In this document: positions 46,314-58,090 of the stretch, in pieces
Position numbering within the stretch: the stretch's first letter is position 1
How the letters are laid out: the number at the start of each line of letters is the position of its first letter
DNA from: Nomia melanderi
Lineage: Eukaryota > Arthropoda > Insecta > Hymenoptera > Halictidae
NCBI RefSeq assembly: GCF_051020985.1
Contig: NC_134999.1
Span: 24,399,160-24,463,159 of the forward strand
Reading direction: 5' to 3'
DNA: 64,000 nt
Notes under the pieces: generated by a model
Seen by the model: the letters and a program-made list of their open reading frames with translations, nothing else
The model's database searches: none
What the model was told of the DNA's origin: nothing
Position numbers and translations under genes: made by a program

Positions 46314-46534
46314 GTTTAAGAAAATTTGGCAGTTAAATCGACTCTAAAATCACTGTATAAAAACTTGAAATATTTGAAACTTGAAGGGAAAACGAGGCGA
46401 GTCACTGGGAATATTTAACGTTCGAGGTAGAGACCATCATTAACAGATAAATCAAAGCTATTGAAATATTTCCTATAAATACAAAGTTCAATTCAACAGT
46501 TTGCCACGTACACTCATTAACCCTTCACGTACGA
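46314..46534. repeat. Direct duplication, first copy (partner 63780-64000)
   Basis: GAAAATTTGGCAGTTAAATC, AAAACGAGGCGAGTCACTGG, AGATAAATCAAAGC and CCACGTACACTCATTAACC occur in the same order at 63780-64000, about 95 percent identical by eye. Both copies run into a family B left end. Confidence 0.92.
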
Positions 46535-46740
46535 AGATTCTTTGGAATATACGAAATATTCAGCAGATGAAGCTAAATTATATATCAGTTACTTAAGAGA
46601 TGGAAAAAGAAACTACGTGCTGATCTCTTGGTGTTTGAGTAATTCAATCGTTCGTTTGCAATTTAGTCTTCGAATCATGAGAATTTCATCTCACCGGAAT
46701 GTCGACATGACACACGAAACGAAGTGAAGATTCTTAATAA
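46515..46740. mobile_element. Family B element
   Basis: TTAACCCTTCACGTACGAAG start at about 46518; B interior GCAGATGAAGCTAAATTATA and AATCATGAGAATTTCATC; right end decayed near 46700-46735. Confidence 0.8.
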
Positions 46741-47270
46741 TTGCTCCACTATCTTCCTTTGCATCTCATATATCGAAAAACATTCGGTTCGTTCGATACG
46801 CTATCGAGAAAGTCAACGTCCAAGCGAAAGCCTGATTCTAAAGGATCAATCTACGAATTAGTAGCTTGGAATTACCTGCAAAGCTTCGAATTTGTGAATC
46901 TTAAGCCTTCGAACCTCGAAATCTCTCGGTCGGCAATCGATTCGACACAGGAAAATTGCGAGGTTTATTTAATATTAAACTTCGCGAAATATGGAAAGCT
47001 TCGAGATGAAGGATATCTAGAACACTTGAATTCGATAACTATCGTTACCCATTGTTCATTGCGATTCGCTGCGCGATTTAGGCTCCATCGCGCTGCGCGT
47101 CCGCCATTAATACGGCCACGTGTAATTCACACTGTTTCCCATCTGACGGCTGAATTCGCAAAATTGATGAAAATATCGAAATGATCGATAAGTAAATGAA
47201 TTTTCAAGTATATGGAAATGTTTTCTAAGTACCACACCATTCGACGAACCGCATATTTGATCGCCAAGTG
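46741..47270. other. Intronic sequence with a short duplication
   Basis: TCACACTGTTTCCCATCTGA with ACGGCTGAATT near 47131 repeats sequence near 46241. A 147-codon frame (46741-47184) has no domain. A-type interior near 46960. Confidence 0.5.
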
Positions 47271-48410
47271 GTTTAACTAGTCAAACAAGAGTTTCCTTTG
47301 TCTATTAATTAAGCAGTTAATAATTTAGTTTCATCTGTTGAAGATTTCGTACATTCCAAATCTCTGTATTTTCTCTGTATTGTATTCGACCATTCAATTC
47401 TCAAAAAAGTGAAAATAACGGAGGTTTTTGAAAATAACTTACAATTTTCATAGAAACTACACATCAATCGTAATAATTGGCTCTCACATTCCCTCGGTAG
47501 GTTCTACTTCTATCGGAACGCACACAAAGAAATCCAACAGAGTTAAATCTGGCGACAGACCTGTCCACAAAACACAACCTCCACGTCCCATCCATTTATT
47601 TTCAGATTTCGCTGCTCATCTACGCGTAATAGTAGCAACGTGCTAACAGCTGAAACCCTATCCTCCGTCTCACGTCCGACGGTCGATCGCTATAAACTCA
47701 GACTCAAAGTAACTCAAAGCTTCATTTCTAGCTTACAATTACCATAAAACCTCGGTGGTATTCGCACCGGCCATCCACTAGGAAAAGGTCAAATTAACTT
47801 CGAATGTCTTGGTTAGGTCAAGGAAATACTTGAGACTTTTTGAAATTCCTCTTGAAGAATTCTATTGAGACTTTGGTTTCTTCTGTTTTGTACTGTTGAA
47901 TCGATTTCTTTATCGTCTGTTTATTTAATAGTTGTGAAAATTCCTCTCGAAGAATTCTACTGAGACTTTGATTAACTTGTAGTTCAGTTTCGTATAGTTG
48001 AATCATTTTTTTTTATCGTTTTCCAAAGATACATCTGTTTATTTAATAACTGTGAAAAGGGAGATAAAATCTCTGGTAGTTTAGTGTTAAATTTGATACT
48101 TGAAATGTTTCCAGAATAAAGAAAACTCTATTTATGTGCACTAACATTGAATAGAAACAATATTATAAACAATTACGTTAGGTGATCTATGAATATGCCA
48201 CTGCTATATATAGTATATTGAATATATCAGATATTTTTTACTATTTTTCCAAGATATGGACACTCATTGCTCGAAACACAAAATTCCATCTAAAAATTCA
48301 AAGAAACAAATTTCACGGGACTTCCATCGACTTGAAAACTGTGGAATTTGATATTTTGAAATCAAGTGGTGACTGAGAGTCACCTCTCGAGCGTAAAGAA
48401 TTAAACGAGT
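47271..48410. other. AT-rich intronic sequence with diverged repeats
   Basis: A ~100-bp tandem pair with AATTCCTCTTGAAGAATTCT (about 47846) and AATTCCTCTCGAAGAATTCT (about 47939). An A right end AGAGTCACCTCTCGAGCG near 48374-48392. No gene. Confidence 0.6.
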
Positions 48411-48719
48411 GCCGCCATTGAGTAAGAACGCGCGAGTAGGAAACGAGGCGCAAAGATGGCGGAGGATCGGACAACGCGGCCTTTCAGGCAGGTCCCACCG
48501 ACATTAATAGCTTCCAGAATTAAACGACGGACCGACTACGTGGCTCGACTCGCGCACCGTCGTATGCATCATTGTCGACGTTGACGTACGTCGTCGTCGC
48601 ACGCAGTGCGCGGCTCTCTATCGCCCGGCGACCGACAGCGAGAATAATCTACTCGTTTAATCAGCCGCTCGAACTTCATTTCGCGGATCAACTGGGCTGC
48701 GATCAAAAAATCATCTCGC
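48411..48719. other. GC-rich island within the muscleblind intron
   Basis: CpG-rich unique sequence; ends at an F-type TTAACACGTCAACTGCCACG near 48719. Confidence 0.4.
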
Positions 48720-49235
48720 TTAACACGTCAACTGCCACGGTGGTCACTGGTGACCGGAGCAAAATTAACACTAGAGTCACGGAACCGTTGATTTGACGGA
48801 TACTGAATTTTTAACAGCTTTCATAGAATTCTACTAGAAGAATTCTAGTGGATTCTAATTTTTTAGCATCATAGATTGAGTAATGAGATCAGTAATTAAT
48901 AGGAATTCAGAGAAATAGAAACAAGGAATCGAAGCAAAATTAACGCTAGATCCACGGAACCGTCAATTTGAAGGATACTGAATTCTTTAAACGTTATTTA
49001 GTAACAGCTTTCATAGATTTCGCTTCGTTGTGACAATTTAAGGTATCTTTGTTTCATTACTGTGGATTCTTATTTTCTAGCATTATGGATTGAGTAATAT
49101 CACTAATTAATAGGAATTCAGAGAAACAGAAAGGAATCGAAGCAAAATTAACACTAGATTCACGGAACCGTCAGTTTGACGGATACTGAATTTTTAACAG
49201 CATCGTCGAAATGTCGACATTCGTCCTCAAAGGGT
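48720..49235. repeat. Degenerate tandem repeat, units ~174-208 bp, with TTAA ends inside
   Basis: AAAATTAACACTAGAGTCAC (about 48762), AAAATTAACGCTAGATCCAC (48936) and AAAATTAACACTAGATTCAC (49144) each precede GGAACCGTC and GGATACTGAATT. The unit therefore contains an E-like terminus. A B right end (ATGTCGACATTCGTCC) closes at about 49237. Confidence 0.85.
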
Positions 49236-50104
49236 TAACATCTCTTAAATTTCAAAATTCAATGAAAAAATAATGTCTACAGTTTGCAAATAACCTCTTC
49301 CCTCGCCCTCATTGACTTTCCTAATGACTCTAATTTCATCCCTAAAAAAGACATAACTCTTATCCATTTCAAAACTTCATCGAACTTCCCTCGTACAACC
49401 GTCGAATCGTCGAATCGTCGAGTCGTCGAATACAGAAAAATCGAGTTAGCTCGCGTGCCAGCGCCATATCCGAATGTAAGCGCGTGTAATTCTCGTGATT
49501 ACCCCGAAGGATAACGCAGAGGATCGTTACATCAGCCCCTTAGCTATTCCTCGTCGACAAAGAATGGCTCCGATTTTGGGCAACGAGTTTCCTGCTTGGA
49601 GCAAATTAATCTAGCTTTCAGCCGGACGATACTCGAACGTTAAACGGGGACAATAGACGTACGAAACGGCAATAGCCGGTTCCCCTTTTATTCCCGAGTC
49701 GAAAAATGAGCCTTTATTTCATCGGCGGAGCGTGAGGAGAGCCGCACTTCTGCCACCGGAACGGCGCAAGAAACGAGCCAGACTCCATAGAGAGGAGAGT
49801 TCCATGGTTCAAAGTCCGGTGTATATAATGCGATGGTTTATTGCTAATATTTCTCCGAGGTAATATCGGTTCGCGCCTCTCCACGTACGCCGGCCTCCTC
49901 GTTTATACGTTCGTCGAGAGCGCCGGGGAATTGCTCGTGAACCTTCCGCGTCCGTTATCGTTCCGAACCGCTTATTTACACTCGCGTTTAGCACGGACCA
50001 AAGCGGACCAATGTTTGCCAAACGAAATTGCCGAAATTTTTACGAGCCTATCGTGCTCCGACTTCTTCGCCGCGCTCCGTGCTCTATTGTCGCGAGCGCA
50101 GATC
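49236..50104. other. Mostly GC-rich intronic island
   Basis: A GTCGAATC 9-bp repeat, about four copies, lies at 49400-49428. The interval 49430-50100 is CpG-rich and unique. Opposite frames of 70-100 codons lack domains. Confidence 0.45.
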
Positions 50105-50625
50105 GACCGGTACTATGGTCAAACAGGGTTTTCCGATAATTAGGAGATCGAGGCGGGGATTGTGATGGTTTGTTCGGTTTATGGAGTTTTACGTGTTTTG
50201 GGAATCTATGGGATTCTGTGAATGTTTCATATGTAACATTAGAGGTGGTGAAATTGTCGAAATTTTTACAAGCCACGGATCAAACAGGTTTTTTCGATAA
50301 TTATTTAGAAGTTCTGTTTGTGGAGGTTTATGTTTATGAAGATTTTAACGTGGACGACACTGTTTAGTTTATGAAAATTTAGGTGTTTTGGGAATCTATG
50401 GTTTCTATGAGATTCTGTGAATGTTTCATGTGTAACATTAGAGGTGATGAATTGTCGAAATTTTTGCGAGACAACAATCAAACAGGTTTTTCTAGTAATT
50501 AGGAGATTGCCACGTGGATTACGCTGTTTAGTTTAGTTTATGAAGTTTCAGGTGTTTTGATAATCTATGGGTTCTATGGGATTCTGTGAATGTTGGGTGT
50601 GTAATATTAGAGATGCTGACACTGC
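50105..50625. repeat. Degenerate tandem repeat, units ~170-200 bp, three copies
   Basis: TCAAACAGGTTTTTTCGATAA-type strings at about 50116, 50277 and 50477, and GATTCTGTGAATGTTTCAT at about 50210, 50409 and 50579, with ACATTAGAGGTG following. Confidence 0.88.
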
Positions 50626-50819
50626 TGGTTTTCGTTTGTTTGGTTATCTTTTACTCGATGATAAGAGTGAATATAAATCTGTCGGTGAAATTTGAGCTGG
50701 AAAGGAGGAATAATTACATTTATCTTTCGAAAGTTTATCTTAAGCTACGACGATGGATCGTGATATGAAAGATAGATGTATCAGCGACTAATTCACTACA
50801 TTTGCAAGACTTCGCTCTT
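50626..50819. other. AT-rich intronic sequence
   Basis: Nothing recognised. Confidence 0.3.
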
Positions 50820-51340
50820 CATTTCTAAGGTAGCTAAAATCTATACGAATGCAACAGTGTCCATGGTTTTCTGCTAAATAGATTATTAGAAACTCTGGCA
50901 ACATATACTCTAGTTTCGAATCAATAGAATAAAGAATCAATAGAACCAGTAGAATAAAATGTAGAACAGAAGCAGGAATTATTAATTAGTGTAGCTAAAA
51001 TCAATACGAATGCAACAATGTCCATTCTAAATAGATCATCAGAAACTTCTGGCGATATATAATCTAGTTTCAAATCAATAGAATAAAGAATCAATAGAAC
51101 CAGTAGAATAAAATGTAGAACAGAAGCAGGAATTATTAATTAGTGTAGCTAAATTCTAGACGAATCAATAGAACCAGTAGAATAAAATGTAGAACAGAAG
51201 CAGGAATTATTAATTATTGTAGCTAAATAGATCATCAGAAACTCTGGCGACATATACTCTAGTTTCGAATCAATAGAACAAAGAATCAAAGGAACCACCA
51301 GAATAAAATCTAGAACAGAATCAAAAACAATTATTAATTA
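50820..51340. repeat. Degenerate tandem repeat with a GAATCAATAGAACC core, ~4 copies
   Basis: AATCAATAGAACCAGTAGAA occurs at about 50935, 51089 and 51165, and a variant at 51285; AACAGAAGCAGGAATTATTA follows the first three. Spacing 154, 76 and 120 bp shows unequal exchange or deletions. Confidence 0.9.
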
Positions 51341-51905
51341 TTCAGCAATCCCTGCAACACCATCTTAATTACATCAAACACTTTCCACATTAGAACACAG
51401 CAAGACACCGCGCTCAATGCAAGCATACTTGACATTTCATGACGAGCACGTCGCTTAAACTCGCGTAAGTCGCGTCTTATTGACTCAGTTTCGAAAACAG
51501 TTCTACACCGGAATCACTCCGTGATCCTCGAAAACCGACTTATCGTTAGATGGCGGAATCGCGTGCTCGCTTCGCCTGCGTCTTCCAGCCGAGCAACCGT
51601 TTCGATGCGAGACTATAAGTCCCGTTCGCTGTAAGTAATTAGAAGGAACCAAGGAGGATCCAATGGCAGTCCGAAACGGCGAGAAAACGGCCGCACGGTA
51701 TACGCAGAAAGAACATTACGACGCGCCAGTCCCCGAGAAATTCGTCCGCGTTCGATTCCAATTAGGCCGATTGGATGGGGACAGGATATTAACACGTTCC
51801 GTGCCGCGTGGGGCGTGTGCGCTGAACTTTTCGTTCCAGCTATTGCCTATTGTCATTGTAAAATGAAGATTTTATTAAGAATGTATTGTGCTGTCAATTA
51901 TGCAT
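51341..51905. other. GC-rich intronic island
   Basis: CpG-rich from about 51410 to 51830; opposite frames of 60-67 codons lack domains. An F-type TTAACACGTTCCGTGCC occurs near 51790. Confidence 0.4.
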
Positions 51906-52923
51906 CTTAACTTTTTGAACTCTGTAGGCTCCAATGTTGCAGCAGTTGTAATATTGAATGTTTTAATGAAGAATTAGACGATGAACAGAATTTTTCTTGG
52001 AATGGCGGACGTTCGAGTGGGAGTTATCCGTGTTAATGAGTTAACCGGTTTTTTGAACTTTTGGGAAGAGATTGTTGAATTTTTGGGTGAACTAGATTTT
52101 GTGGTTTTTGATGGAATGCAGTTTTCGCTGAGGTTTAACCCTTTGAACTCTATAGGATTATTTAGGACAAATATTAGTTGAACTTCGAACTCAGTCTCGC
52201 TTCGTTCTTTATTGAAATATAGGTTGAAACGTAATATAAGAACTATATCATACTATAATATTGTTTTGGCTTTTGAGTAGATGACTGAGTTGAGGTGACA
52301 CAGCGCTCTGCTTTCGGACGCATGGTCTCATTAACCCTTTGCACTCGGATATCTTTCATTAGAAACGTCATTCGATCTTTATTGAAATATATATTATAAC
52401 ATAATATATGAACTATATGAAATATATAAACTACACTATATCAATCGTTTAGTTTTCGCGAAATCTCCCTTGAAACGACTATCTTCACTCTACTTGACTC
52501 CACTCACAACGCTCAGTTTTCTGACGCATTATCCCTTTGCACTCGAATATCTTTCATTAGAAATATTGAACATTCTTCATTAAAATATACATTGAAATAT
52601 ACAAACTATTATAACGTTTATTTTACCAAAAAAATGTTCCCCCATGATACATTATCTTTGGCAATTTATAATATACGCGAGCAATCCTTCGCCATCCAGG
52701 GTATCAACCCTTAGCAGTCCTATGTCGAGACTCGACATTCTATTTTATTGCAACCTCTACCTGTTTCAACAATTCAACAATTGTACCATTTAAAGGTAAC
52801 ATTTCAATGACTCCCAAATATTCTTTAATAAATAAACAGAGCGCCTTAAACTGTAATTGCATGAACTAACGTCGACGTGAGCCTCAAAGCAAGAAACCAA
52901 GAGCACTTCGGACGAAGGGTTAA
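51906..52923. mobile_element. Family C, A and D elements
   Basis: C-type ends with TTTGAACTCTGTAGGCTCC near 51915 and TTAACCCTTTGAACTCTATA at 52135; A left ends at 52331 (TTAACCCTTTGCACTCGGAT) and near 52552; and a full D element at 52704-52923 (CAACCCTTAGCAGTCCTATG to CGGACGAAGGGTTAA). Confidence 0.78.
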
Positions 52924-53661
52924 AATATAGATAAAATAATACAGAAGAGAAAAGAATGGCAAATAAAGGAACACTAATCGTTACTCTTTTCGCGAAATCC
53001 TCGCAACTATCTCCACTCTTCCTAACTCAACACTCAAACGCATAGCCACCATCGTATCGTCATAACTAAGAATCCATTCCTCAGTTCAGCTCATATCTAC
53101 TCGCAACAGCTGCACTAGAGCAAGATGACCAGGTCAGAAATGTCTGTCTTCGTTCCCTTAGCAGCCGGCGAACCCTTCTTTGGAGGCAGGAGCAGCAGCT
53201 CTTACTCACCTCGCCGTTATCGATTCCAATTACCTTAAAACTTTCAATTAATTTCACTGTCAAGCGTTTTACGCCCGGCGGAGAACGACATCGGGTGCCA
53301 GCCATTTCTCGGTGGCAGATGTCGCGGGCTCCCCGTCGAAAAGTCCCGCCGCGGCCGTGTGGCTGTTTTATCGGTCCGTCACGCCCCGGCGACGATTCGA
53401 CTTTCTTTCTTCCTTTGTCGCTCGTTACCGTTCGCCCAACGAGCGACACACGGACACCCACGCCGATCGGCGCGCTCCTTTTTCTCCCTTTCCTTGTTCG
53501 TTCGTTCGTTCGTTCTTCGTTGCTTCCGTGTGTCCGACCGGTTGCCAATTCACGTGCGGCCGCGCGCGATAAAGCATTCCCACGGTGATAACCGGGGACG
53601 ATCGCGGAACCTTCGTCTGCCGGTTTCTTGCGACGGAAGTTTGCGTATCGTGAAGTGTCTT
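52924..53661. other. AT-rich lead, then GC-rich island with TTCG microsatellite
   Basis: CpG-rich from about 53140. A (TTCG)n run is at 53497-53516. A 202-codon minus frame (53081-53689) is Arg/Ser-rich, starts inside the neighbouring B element terminus and has no domain, so I do not call it a gene. Confidence 0.45.
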
Positions 53662-53849
53662 TTAACCCTTTGCGGACGAATGTCGACATTTCGGCGAGAT
53701 GAAACTTTATATTCGTAACACTAAGTCGCGAACAAATGATTCAATTAGTCGAACAGCAAGAGAGCACGTAGTTTCCTTTTTTCTAATAATTAAGCAATCC
53801 ATGTGTAATTTAGCTCGAACTGCCTAAAGTTTCGTCCGCAAAAGGTTAA
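53662..53849. mobile_element. Family B element
   Basis: TTAACCCTTTGCGGACGAAT to GTTTCGTCCGCAAAAGGTTAA-type right end, 188 bp. The right TTAA is shared with a C element. Confidence 0.9.
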
Positions 53850-54085
53850 CCCTTTGCACTCTGTAGGCTTTACTACGGCACAACTTATATTATTAAACAT
53901 TTCAATGATCAAAAGCGAAAAAACTACCCTATGATTACTGCATTTGCTGCAGATGCAAATCTTTTCCTAAGGACAAACAAAAAATCTAAGGAATGTTATA
54001 GTATTTTTTCATATTCATCACGAGGACTGAAAATGTCATGGAGTTGCTGGTAGATTGGAAAATCAGGTGGAATGCTAAGGGTTAA
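53846..54085. mobile_element. Family C element
   Basis: Left TTAACCCTTTGCACTCTGTA, right GGTGGAATGCTAAGGGTTAA, 240 bp, C interior with AAACTACCCTATGATTA. Shows that the two ends of C differ from each other. Confidence 0.85.
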
Positions 54086-54219
54086 CACTGTTTCTATCGA
54101 AGGTGTCAAAGGACACGTGAAACTTCAACTTCAAACTAGTTTCGCATTTTATTCTTTTATTCTCGATTGAATCTTGGGCGTTTCCTATGGTTAACGGTAT
54201 AATCGTTCTTGAATAGCTG

Positions 54220-54980
54220 AAAATTCAATGGAAAGAACTTTGAATCTACAGAGTACTTAAGTTGATTTTTGAGAATTTCATTGTGAGAACTAAGAATGTA
54301 GGTTTATTGAGATCTGGAGTGTTTAAATTTCAGATGAAATATTATTATTATTATTATTCTTTAGTAATGTCTCAAAGAAAGTTCAAATGTCACTCAAAGT
54401 CAGTGATTCGATTAGGGTTAATGACAAAGTACTATCTTCAAAAATTGATGAAGAAACCACAGAACAACGGCTTAACACTAGAAACTCCAAGAAAACCACA
54501 GTTCGACGACACACCTAAGAACAAACACAAGCATAGAACACATCAACAATCCTTTCCCAATAAATCATTAACAAGAAACTAGTCACCTCTTCAAAAATTG
54601 ATCAAGAAACCACAAAACAATGGATTAACACTAGAAACTCCGAAATAAACGACGTATCGGCGATCAGATTAAATACTGAAAAAATTCCAGTGAAAAATTC
54701 AAACGTCACTCGAAGTCAGTGGTTCTATTACTATTAATGACAAAGTACTATCTTCAAAAATTGATGAAGAAACCACAGAACACCGGCTAAACACTATAAA
54801 CTCCAAGGAAACCACAGTTCGACGATCGGATTAAATAATGTAAAAATTCCAGTGAAAAATTCAAACCTCAAAGTAAATAGTTCGATTACTATTAATGACA
54901 AAGTCCTATCTTCAAAAATTGATGAAGAAACCACAGAACACCGACGTAACACTAGAAACTCCAAGGAAACAACAACTCGC
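54220..54980. repeat. 142-bp unit followed by GTCACTCAAAGTCA-type units
   Basis: GAGTACTTAAGTTGA and TTTATTGAGATCTGGAG (54250-54320) belong to the dispersed 142-bp repeat. From 54388, AATGTCACTCAAAGTCAGTG, TTAATGACAAAGTACTATC and AAAATTGATGAAGAAACCAC recur near 54706 and 54862. A TAT-trinucleotide run is at about 54338-54358. Confidence 0.85.
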
Positions 54981-55480
54981 ACGCCGCACCGAACGGATCG
55001 TTTTGTTCCGCAGGACGCTTTCGCTTGCGAATACGTCGTTTCGTATTTTAGTCTCGCGTTAACGGACGCGACAGGTGTAGGGGCAGGGGGCCGCAGCGGA
55101 TAGACGCCACGACGACGATGACACCGATAGCAGTGGCTGCGACGGTAGCAGCTGTTGACTATGTTTTTCGTGTCCGGCACCGTGAAACGCGTCGCGTCGC
55201 GCCGCGTCGCGTCACTCCCTCCCCCTCGCGATTTTCTGATCCCGTCACGGAAATACGACACTGTCGTTGCCCGGTGAATCCCGCGGGAATCTAAAGTTAC
55301 TGTGACCGAACCGGCGAAACAGTCGGCGCCTTTCTTCCTGGCCGCGCGGAATCCGCGCGAGTCTTCCGCCATTCCCGCGCAGACTCGCCATGATTTAGAC
55401 ATTTGCGAGCTGGGCTTTTTGTGCTGGAGTATTCTGGCTTCCGGTATTTTATTAGTTCGGTATCGAGTCGGTTAGGGATT
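54981..55480. other. GC-rich intronic island
   Basis: CpG-rich, with a GTCGCG run near 55192-55212. A 202-codon minus frame (54794-55402) extends into neighbouring repeat and has no domain. Candidate regulatory element. Confidence 0.4.
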
Positions 55481-55671
55481 GTATGCTTGCGGTGGTTTTG
55501 AGAGAGGATTTTTGGGTAACTGTGGTGTGGGATGGTGGAGGTTTGGAGATGTGATGAGGAATGAATTGGTTGATATTGAGGCTTTGGGCGATGGTGTTTG
55601 TATTTTGTACTTGGTTTTTGGGAGTGTTTGATAGGTGTGTTTGATGTAGGTGTTATGGAAATGTTCAGTGA
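55481..55671. other. G/T-rich segment
   Basis: The + strand is G/T-rich, similar in style to 11760-12300 and 58090-58230. No gene. Confidence 0.35.
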
Positions 55672-55960
55672 TTATATTCATTATAGAAGCATTCAATGCT
55701 TAGATGTATTCAATTCTCAGCTATATTCGATAAAGTCGTTAGAGAAATATCCAATGCTTAGGTATATTCAATATATTCATTATAAAAATATTCAATGCTT
55801 AGATATATTCAATATTTTCATCATAAATATATCCAATACTTAGATATATTAAATATAGTCATTATAAAAATATTCAATGGTTATATATATTCAATATATT
55901 CATTATATAAATATCCAATGCTTAGATATACTCAATATTTCAATCACAGAAATATCCAAT
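55672..55960. repeat. Minisatellite, ~40-bp unit, ~7 copies
   Basis: TATTCAATGCTTAGATATAT and ATTCATTATAAAAATATTCA alternate across the array. Units vary by a few bases. Confidence 0.9.
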
Positions 55961-56440
55961 AAATTCACTGACTTATAACAATCTTTGAGATAAACTAAAC
56001 AACAGAACACAACTTAACAAACAAAGCTATTGTCATATTTCACATGTTCATAGATTCTATAGTCCAATATTCTCTATAACTCTTTACAATTCACACCAAA
56101 ATCAAATACTAACAGACAGTCACTTTTATACAGCAAAACCTTAACCCTTTGCGATCCAAAGTGCTCTTGGTTTCTCACTTTGAAGTTCGATGTTAGTTCA
56201 TTCATAGCTTAATACGATGCTGTATTTATTTATTCAATAATATTTGGGAGTCATTAAAGTGTTACCTTTAAATGGTACAATTGTGATACTACAAATAAAT
56301 ATAGAAAACCTTTAGCTTAACTTAACCCTTAGCAGTCCTATGTCGAGTCATACTCGACATTCTATTTTATTGCAATCTCTACCTGTTTCAACAATTAAGT
56401 ATCAATTGCATTGAAACGCAGGTAACAATTATTTTAAAAA
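55961..56440. mobile_element. Family D halves
   Basis: TTAACCCTTTGCGATCCAAA at 56141 starts a D right half in inverted orientation (GTGCTCTTGGTTTCTC, GTTACCTTTAAATGGTAC). A D left half starts at 56322 (TTAACCCTTAGCAGTCCTAT). The stretch 55961-56140 is plain AT-rich. Confidence 0.75.
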
Positions 56441-56780
56441 CAAAATCAGTCCAACACTCGTGAATGTTGCATCTTGCCCAAGGAAACCCCATAGGAAGCA
56501 TGCCCCCAACATCTCCGAGAATTCGAAACGAAATTCGCCATCGCTAGCCACTTGTCACCGATCTCCGACCACAGGGTTAAAGGTTCCTGTCTCTCGTCAG
56601 GGTTCAAAGGCCGGCGCGCGGTCCAAGTCGCTGACCTTCTTTCAGCGAGGCACGCGAACCCGGCGTGCCACGCGCATTCGTTGCATTCGTTGTCGCTGCC
56701 AGCGGATAGTGCGCGTAGCATTCGCTCCGATTTATATTTATCTTTATCCTGCGCTGGAAAACTCGGGGTTGCAACGGTGG
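56441..56780. other. GC-rich intronic island
   Basis: Overlapping frames on both strands of up to 122 codons without domain. Unique sequence. Confidence 0.4.
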
Positions 56781-57640
56781 TACAAACATAGAATACGTCA
56801 GCAATTGTTTCCTAATAAATCATTATGAGCTGCGTCAATAGCTGCGTTCTTAAAGTTCCTATAAACAAATTTGAAGATGTCAATTTGTTCGGTAGTTCCA
56901 GTGTTAATTAGTTTCTTTAGGCATTTCTCAAAGAACTTTGAACCTATCAAGTACTTAAGTTCATTTTTGAGAATTTTATCCTGAAAACTAGGAACATGGG
57001 TTTATTGAGATCTGGAGAGTTTAGATTTCAGATGAAATATTATTTAATTAGCTTCTTTAGTAGTCTCAAAGAAAGTTCAAATGTCAAAGTCAGTGGTTCG
57101 ATTAGGGTTAACAACAAAATAGTCGCATCGATGAAAGTTGAGGAAGAAACCACAGAACAAGGGATTAACACGAGAAAATTCGACGAAATAGACACAAAAC
57201 ACATCAACAATCATTCCCCAATATACCATTACCAAGAAACTAATCCTACCCTTAAAAATTAAACATCAAACCACAGAACAAGTCAACCCAAGAAACTCCA
57301 AGAAAACCACAGTTCAGCAAGACACCTAAGATCAAAAATAGACATAAAACACATCAACAATTGTTTGTCAATAAACTATTAACCCTAATCGTATAACGAT
57401 GTGACTCTCAGTATGAGAACGAAAAGCTCAGAAAAATTGTTGGAAATGCAATATGAAATAATGAAAAAATTTCAGTAAAAAGTTCAAATGTCACTCAAAG
57501 TCATTGGTTCAATTAGGGCTAACAAGAACCTAGTTCCATCTTCAAAAATTAAAGAACAAACCACAGTACAAGTTAACAACCTCCAAGAAAACCACAGATC
57601 AGGTATCGTTCCCCAGTTTCACCAATATAAAGACGATAGA
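56781..57640. repeat. 142-bp unit and GTCA-type units, second cluster
   Basis: GTACTTAAGTTCATTTTTGA and TTTATTGAGATCTGGAGAG at 56950-57020, then TCGATTAGGGTTAACAACAA (57098), AAGAAACCACAGAACAAGGG and a third unit near 57487 (TGTCACTCAAAGTCATTGG). Same order as at 54220-54980. Confidence 0.85.
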
Positions 57641-58090
57641 CTGATACGCGTTAAGAAGGGCGCACAGCAGGGGTTGGTCCGATTAGTCATGCATTGTTAG
57701 TTTCGGAATCGATTCGAGACCGGCGACATACGGCAGCCAGACAGACAGACAGACAGACAGGCAGGCAGGCAAGCAAGTGCGCTAGCAGACTGCCGGGTTC
57801 CCGTGTATTACTTCTAGCCCACAAACTGCGCCTCCTCTCCTCCTCGATATTACCTCTCTGATATCAGCGAGAGCCCGCCGGAATATCTTACGTAGAACCG
57901 TCTAAACGTTTGCCATTCCAGCCGAGTGGAAATTCATTTAATTGCCTCGAAAGATCAAGAGCCCTTTTCCCCCGCCCCTTCGGCGTCCTCTTTGACGTAT
58001 CTCTTACCTGTTCTTCCGCTCTCGCCGCTACTGCTGCCTTTTTTGCCATCGATTTGTCCCTCGAGACAGTTTTCTCGTGCGTGAAGGATG
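57641..58090. other. GC-rich intronic island with CAGA microsatellite
   Basis: A (CAGA)n/(CAGG)n run lies at 57734-57775, followed by CpG-rich unique sequence. Opposite frames lack domains. Confidence 0.5.

Noticed and set aside
53081..53689. 202-codon minus-strand frame
   Set aside because: It starts inside a family B terminus and is of purely compositional character, with overlapping frames on the other strand.
54794..55402. 202-codon minus-strand frame
   Set aside because: Half of it is translated repeat and the rest is GC-rich island; no domain.
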